Both the position numbers and the translations under genes were made by a program. Shown here piece after piece: positions 6,684 through 10,713 of a stretch of DNA of 10,713 nt. The first letter of the stretch is position 1, and each line of letters opens with the position of its first letter. The DNA comes from an uncultured Flavobacteriales bacterium (lineage in GTDB: Bacteria > Bacteroidota > Bacteroidia > Flavobacteriales_D > SKUL01): NCBI GenBank assembly GCA_937911795.1, contig CALDPJ010000357.1, positions 1 to 10,713 of the forward strand, read 5' to 3'. The notes below the pieces were generated by a model. That model saw only the letters and a list, made by a program, of their open reading frames with translations. It was not told the DNA's origin and did not search any database.

Positions 6684-8312
6684 ATGAACCGAAATTTATT
6701 CCTTCTACTTATTCTATTCACTCAAGCCTGTACCTACCAAAGCATGGAAGCCGATCTCATCATTCACAATGCAAAGATTTATACCGTCGATGAAAGCTGG
6801 ACGATGGCCGAAGCTGTTGCTATTAAAGATGGAAAAATCATCGACGTTGGTGCAGAGCGCGACATCCTCAACAAATACAGCAGTACAGAAAAAATTGATG
6901 CCGGCAAGAGCCCTGTTTACCCTGGCTTTATTGATGCACATTGTCATTTTCTGTGGTACGGACAGTTTTTGAATGAAGTGGATCTGGTCGGTACAACATC
7001 CGAAGATGAGGTTCTTGAGAGCGTGAAAAAAGCCTCACCAAACCGCGGCGAATGGATCACCGGGCGCGGGTGGGACCAGAATGACTGGCCAGGTAAATCC
7101 TTTCCTGATCGATCCGAACTGGATGAACTGTTTCCGGATGTTCCGGTATATCTGGTCCGGATTGACGGACATGCAGCCTGGGTAAATCAAAAGGCACTGG
7201 AACTTGCTGGTATTTCCGGAAATGAGGAAATCGCCGGCGGAACCATCGTTACCGAAAACGGCCAACCTACAGGAATCCTGATTGATCGCGCCATGGAACG
7301 GGTTAATCAATTAATCCCCGAGCCTACAGAATCAGAGTTGGCCAAGTTCGTTCAGCAATCAGAAAAAAAATGTTTTGAAGCCGGAATTACCGCGGTAGCA
7401 GACGCCGGTTTGCCGCTGTCTACCATCCAGCAGCTGTTGAAACTCGATGAAAACGGGCAGGTTAAAATGAATATTTACCAAATGCTCGAACCGGGTGAGG
7501 AAGCAGAAGCTTTTATGCGATCCGGAATTCACAATTCTGAACACATAGTCATTCGTTCACTGAAGTTATTCTCCGACGGTGCACTCGGATCGCGCGGTGC
7601 GGCTATGATAGAGCCTTATTCCGATGATCCGGAAAATCATGGTTTGCTGCTCAATCCGATGGAAGATTATCATCACTGGGCGAAAATCTGTAAAGAGACC
7701 GGTTATCAACTCTGCACCCATGCCATCGGCGACAGTGCCAACCGATTGATGCTCGATATTTATGGCGAATACCTGGGTGGGAGCAACGATCTGCGCTGGC
7801 GAATCGAACACGCGCAGGTAGTGCATCCGGATGATTTTGCAAAATTCGGAACCTTCAACATTCTTCCATCGGTGCAACCCACGCATGCCACCTCTGACAT
7901 GGCCTGGGCCGAAGAGCGACTCGGTCCTGAACGAGTCAAGAGCGCCTATGCTTTTGAAACGCTGCGACAACAAAACGGAATGATTCCTCTCGGTACGGAT
8001 TTTCCGATTGAGGACATTGATCCACTTGCTACTTTTTACAGCGCGGTTTATCGGAAGAAATCCGGTGAAGCATCGGCTGACGGTTTTCAATTGGAGGATG
8101 CCCTCAGCAAAGAAAATGCGCTGCGGGGGATGACCATTTGGGCCGCCATCGCAAATTTTGAAGAAAACAACCGGGGCAGCATCGAGCCCGGAAAAGCCGC
8201 CGATCTGGTAATTCTCAATCGCGATTTAATGACCACACCTGAAGCCGATTTCCAAAATATTGAGGTGAAGTATACGTTTGTGAATGGTGAAAAAGTATAT
8301 CAATCATATTAA
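6684..8312 (+). CDS. Amidohydrolase family protein, YtcJ-like, predicted lipoprotein
   Basis: The 542-residue product belongs to the metal-dependent amidohydrolase superfamily (Amidohydro_3/YtcJ group). The N-terminal beta-sandwich segment ADLIIHNAKIYTVDE is followed by the barrel. Probable metal and catalytic residues are H86 and H88 (DAHCHF), K294 (LKLFSDGALGSRG), H346 (THAIGDS), H376 (RIEHAQ) and D439 (GTDFPIED). These enzymes hydrolyse C-N bonds; the substrate is unknown. The first 16 residues (hydrophobic LFLLLILFTQAC) look like a lipoprotein signal peptide with Cys16 as the lipidation site. The -3 residue is Thr rather than Leu, so the lipobox is imperfect. The protein is probably exported and membrane-anchored. 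It lies 19 bp after the SDR gene and overlaps the next gene by 29 bp. Confidence 0.92.
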   Translation: MNRNLFLLLILFTQACTYQSMEADLIIHNAKIYTVDESWTMAEAVAIKDGKIIDVGAERDILNKYSSTEKIDAGKSPVYPGFIDAHCHFLWYGQFLNEVDLVGTTSEDEVLESVKKASPNRGEWITGRGWDQNDWPGKSFPDRSELDELFPDVPVYLVRIDGHAAWVNQKALELAGISGNEEIAGGTIVTENGQPTGILIDRAMERVNQLIPEPTESELAKFVQQSEKKCFEAGITAVADAGLPLSTIQQLLKLDENGQVKMNIYQMLEPGEEAEAFMRSGIHNSEHIVIRSLKLFSDGALGSRGAAMIEPYSDDPENHGLLLNPMEDYHHWAKICKETGYQLCTHAIGDSANRLMLDIYGEYLGGSNDLRWRIEHAQVVHPDDFAKFGTFNILPSVQPTHATSDMAWAEERLGPERVKSAYAFETLRQQNGMIPLGTDFPIEDIDPLATFYSAVYRKKSGEASADGFQLEDALSKENALRGMTIWAAIANFEENNRGSIEPGKAADLVILNRDLMTTPEADFQNIEVKYTFVNGEKVYQSY

Positions 8313-8946
8313 GCCGGCGCTCTTCGCTGTGCCATTTGTTCTCCTCCTGATTGCATCGGTTTCTGTTCGGGGACAAGAATACCCGGGATATTCGACCGCG
8401 GTTATCTCCTCTCTCAATACTGCAATTGATTCGGATTATCTGACGGACACCGAAAAAGAGGTGGTTTTAATGCTCAACATGATCCGGCACGATGGCACTT
8501 TGTTCTGGAATACGGTAGCCGAACCCTACATCCGTCAGCAAAATATTCAGCAAAGCCGGTACACCCGAAGTCTGGAAAAAGACCTTAAATCTTCCGGTGA
8601 TCTGCCGCTGCTTCATCCGGACAAAACATTGTACGGTGTAGCGCAGCGACATGCCGTTGCGAGTGGCAAAGAAGGCAAACTCGGGCACACCTCCTCTGCC
8701 GGCACCTTTGAACAACGACTAAAACCTTTGATCGGCGAATTCAATTATTTACTCGAAAACAGTGACTATGGTTCCTCCGAAGCCGTTGATATCATCATGA
8801 ATCTGATGATTGATGAAGGAATACCGGATGTAGGTCACCGGAAAAATATCCTCAACGAAAATGTCAATGCTGTTGGTGTAGCCATAGCACCCCATCGGAC
8901 ATACCGCCACACCTGTGTTCAGGTTTTTGGTCAGAAGTTAAAATGA
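8284..8946 (+). CDS. Secreted CAP/SCP-domain protein
   Basis: The 220-residue product begins with KK and a hydrophobic stretch (about 12-28) ending in VRGQ, a plausible signal peptide. The rest matches the CAP (SCP/PR-1) domain: EKEVVLMLNMIRHDG near 57-71, LYGVAQRHAVASG near 116-128, GHTS with H135, E158, EAVDIIMNLMIDEG at 166-179, and GHRKNIL with H185. The H135/E158/H185 set matches the conserved CAP cavity residues. Bacterial CAP proteins are secreted or envelope proteins of mostly unknown function. The start lies inside the amidohydrolase gene (29-bp overlap, different frame), and no other ATG is available before the domain, so translational coupling is likely. It is the last gene of the cluster. 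Confidence 0.9.
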   Translation: MVKKYINHIKPALFAVPFVLLLIASVSVRGQEYPGYSTAVISSLNTAIDSDYLTDTEKEVVLMLNMIRHDGTLFWNTVAEPYIRQQNIQQSRYTRSLEKDLKSSGDLPLLHPDKTLYGVAQRHAVASGKEGKLGHTSSAGTFEQRLKPLIGEFNYLLENSDYGSSEAVDIIMNLMIDEGIPDVGHRKNILNENVNAVGVAIAPHRTYRHTCVQVFGQKLK

Positions 8947-8951
8947 GTTCG

Positions 8952-8973
8952 GGCTAAAGAAATTTTGCCTTTT
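8952..8973 (+). terminator. Weak candidate terminator after the CAP-domain gene
   Basis: GGCTAAAGAAATTTTGCC can fold as GGC/GCC and AAA/TTT pairs with one T-T mismatch and a four-base loop, followed by TTTT. It begins 5 bases after the stop codon and would end the plus-strand cluster. The stem is short and AT-rich, so the call is tentative. Confidence 0.3.
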
Positions 8974-9044
8974 GAAATCCATGGTGGCGTATTGCAGCAC
9001 CTTATTATAAACATTCTTATTTTAGGGCAATAAAACACCCTCCA

Positions 9045-10713
9045 ATGAAAGCCCCTACCCGTCTGTTCGACTTCCCGTACTATCAGCGCGATCATTTTCC
9101 GTTGCAACTGATGATGAAATCTTTGGGTCCTGAAGGAGTAAGTTACTCTACTCAAAGTTTTATCGAAGCAATGAACAAAGTCAGTCGCGGATTGCTGGCA
9201 CTTGGGGTTCAACCGGGAGATAAAATAGCGCTCATTTCGCACAACAACCGAAGCGAATGGAACGTGATGGACCAGGGGATTCTGCAGATCGGGGCTATTG
9301 ACGTTCCGATTTATCCGACCATGTCTCCCGAAGACATTGCGTACATCATGCAGCACGCCGAGGTAAAATATTGCTTTGTTTCGAACGCGGAGTTACTGCA
9401 AAAAATCACCGAAATCAAAGATCGGTTGGAACTGCTTGAGGCGGTATATACCTTCGAAAAAATACCCGGCGCCACACACTGGTCAGAGGTTCTGGAACGC
9501 TCAGTAGAAATAGACCAACAGCAGGTTGAGAGCATTGCTGAAGGAATTAAAGATACCGATCTCGCCACGCTGATCTACACCTCCGGCACAACCGGACTTC
9601 CCAAAGGGGTGATGTTGTCTCACCGCAATATAACGTCAAACGCCGTCGACTCGAGCGAACGCCTTCCACAACTCTATGCAGGAAAAGGACGCGCCCTGAG
9701 TTTTCTGCCCGTCTGCCACATTTTCGAACGCATGCTGCACTATTTGTACATGTACAATGGGGTAACCATCTATTTCGGTCAAAGCCTCGAAACCATCAAA
9801 GAAGATCTTCAGGAAAGCCGGCCGCATATTTTCACCGGTGTACCCCGTTTGTTCGAAAAATTCTATGCCGGAATTGTGGCCAAAGGTGCAGAAGCCGGCG
9901 GAATCAAATCAAAACTTTTTGCCTGGGCGGTTGGTTTGGCATTGCAATGGGAACCAGACAAGAAGAACGGAGCGTTCTATGAATTTCAACTCGGCATAGC
10001 GCGCAAACTGGTTTTCAGCAAAGTAAAAGATGCACTTGGACTTACGGAAATTCAGGCGGTGGCGTCTGGGAGTGCAGCATTACAAGCCAAATTAGCCAGA
10101 TTTTTTAACGGTGCGGGAATTCCATTGCTCGAAGGGTACGGTCTCACAGAAACATCACCGGTGATTTCTGTAAACACCGTCAACCAGCCCAAAATGCTGA
10201 AAATCGGCTCGGTCGGTAAAGTTATCAGCCATGTAGAAGTTGGTTTTGCAGAAGACGGCGAAATAAAATGCAAGGGACCCAACGTGATGATGGGTTATTA
10301 TAAAGACGACGAAAAAACTGCCGAAGTAATAAAGGATGGCTGGTTCTATACCGGAGATATTGGTGAAATGGATGCCAACGGATTCCTCAGTATCACCGAT
10401 CGGAAAAAGGAAATTTTCAAAACGTCGGGCGGAAAGTATGTCGCTCCGCAAATTCTTGAAAACGCCATTAAGGAGTCTGTACTAATAGAACAGGTAATGG
10501 TAGTTGGTGAAGGAAAGAATTTCCCGTCGGCCCTGATTGTCCCTTCATTCGAAGCGCTTAGAGTCTGGAGTAAAAAGCACAATATCAAGTACACTTCAGA
10601 TGCCGACATGATCCAAAATCAGCAAATTATCGATCGCATCTGGCGTGATGTGGAAAAAGCAAACCAGCATTTCGGCTTTGCATTAAAATCTTCATCGGCC
10701 AAAAACTATATAA
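9045..10713 (+). CDS. Long-chain fatty acid-CoA ligase (AMP-binding), C-terminus cut by window edge
   Basis: An uninterrupted frame of 556 codons runs from the ATG at 9045 to the right edge without a stop. The product activates fatty acids to acyl-adenylates and then acyl-CoA (FadD/FAA1-like). Visible motifs are the P-loop TSGTTGLPKG at 179-188, GYGLTETSPV starting at 364, YTGD with D438 (ribose-binding), and DRKKE at 452-456 followed by KTSGGKYVAPQ. The segment FLPVCHIFERM and the later GVPRLFEKFY are typical of the long-chain group. A full protein would be about 590-600 residues. The last about 14 residues (after NQHFG) do not resemble the family's usual continuation. Upstream, TATTTTAG at 9018-9025 is an imperfect -7 box. 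A separate transcription unit from the preceding cluster is likely, given the 98-bp gap. Confidence 0.93.
   Translation, partial: MKAPTRLFDFPYYQRDHFPLQLMMKSLGPEGVSYSTQSFIEAMNKVSRGLLALGVQPGDKIALISHNNRSEWNVMDQGILQIGAIDVPIYPTMSPEDIAYIMQHAEVKYCFVSNAELLQKITEIKDRLELLEAVYTFEKIPGATHWSEVLERSVEIDQQQVESIAEGIKDTDLATLIYTSGTTGLPKGVMLSHRNITSNAVDSSERLPQLYAGKGRALSFLPVCHIFERMLHYLYMYNGVTIYFGQSLETIKEDLQESRPHIFTGVPRLFEKFYAGIVAKGAEAGGIKSKLFAWAVGLALQWEPDKKNGAFYEFQLGIARKLVFSKVKDALGLTEIQAVASGSAALQAKLARFFNGAGIPLLEGYGLTETSPVISVNTVNQPKMLKIGSVGKVISHVEVGFAEDGEIKCKGPNVMMGYYKDDEKTAEVIKDGWFYTGDIGEMDANGFLSITDRKKEIFKTSGGKYVAPQILENAIKESVLIEQVMVVGEGKNFPSALIVPSFEALRVWSKKHNIKYTSDADMIQNQQIIDRIWRDVEKANQHFGFALKSSSAKNYI

Noticed and set aside
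7566..8090. 174-codon minus-strand open frame opposite the amidohydrolase
   Set aside because: It overlaps metal-ligand codons of a clearly real gene, and no protein family was recognised.
9018..9041. Promoter (TATTTTAG) and small AGGG/CCCT hairpin before the acyl-CoA ligase
   Set aside because: The box has one mismatch at an important position, the nearest TTG is 23 bases away, and a 4-bp stem is expected by chance.
8931..9356. 141-codon minus-strand open frame over the CAP/ligase junction
   Set aside because: It covers the intergenic gap and the start of the acyl-CoA ligase; no domain or signal was seen, and the plus-strand gene is unambiguous.

Overview
The window looks like ordinary chromosomal DNA of a Bacteroidota bacterium. 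The left edge holds the 5' part of a 16S rRNA gene on the minus strand, with the Bacteroidota-type beginning (ATGAACGCTAGCGGCAGGC followed by TTAACACATGCAAGTCGAGG). Several promoter-like sites fit the Bacteroidota consensus (TTG, 19-21 bases, TAnnTTTG) rather than the E. coli -35/-10 pattern. Start codons mostly lack Shine-Dalgarno sequences, which is also usual in this phylum. I cannot place it reliably below phylum.

Layout. Bases 1-340 are the beginning of 16S rRNA, cut by the window edge. Bases 341-874 hold no gene. They contain the rRNA leader, with a boxA-like element and a hairpin, and three tandem phylum-type promoters firing toward the 16S; the -7 box and downstream part of P1 and P2 are copies of one 43-bp unit. 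Next comes a short-chain dehydrogenase (875-1603, minus), then a divergent small secreted beta-barrel-like protein (1645-2196, plus). The barrel gene converges on purL (2203-4449, minus), which encodes a purine biosynthesis enzyme.

Divergent from purL is a tightly packed plus-strand cluster from 4572 to 8946: a multi-pass membrane protein of unknown function, a YdfG-like short-chain dehydrogenase (ATGA overlap), a lipoprotein-type amidohydrolase of the YtcJ group (19-bp gap), and a secreted CAP/SCP-domain protein (29-bp overlap). The spacing suggests co-transcription and translational coupling. Three of the four products are predicted to be in the membrane or exported, so an envelope-related role is possible, but no shared pathway can be read from the sequence.

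From 9045 to the right edge runs a long-chain acyl-CoA synthetase (FadD/AMP-binding type). It has no stop codon inside the window, so it is truncated at its C-terminus. I see no mobile element, CRISPR array, tRNA or defence system, and no convincing new biological system. The most informative non-coding structure is the tandem rRNA promoter array; the purL upstream region carries a -7 box of the same type.
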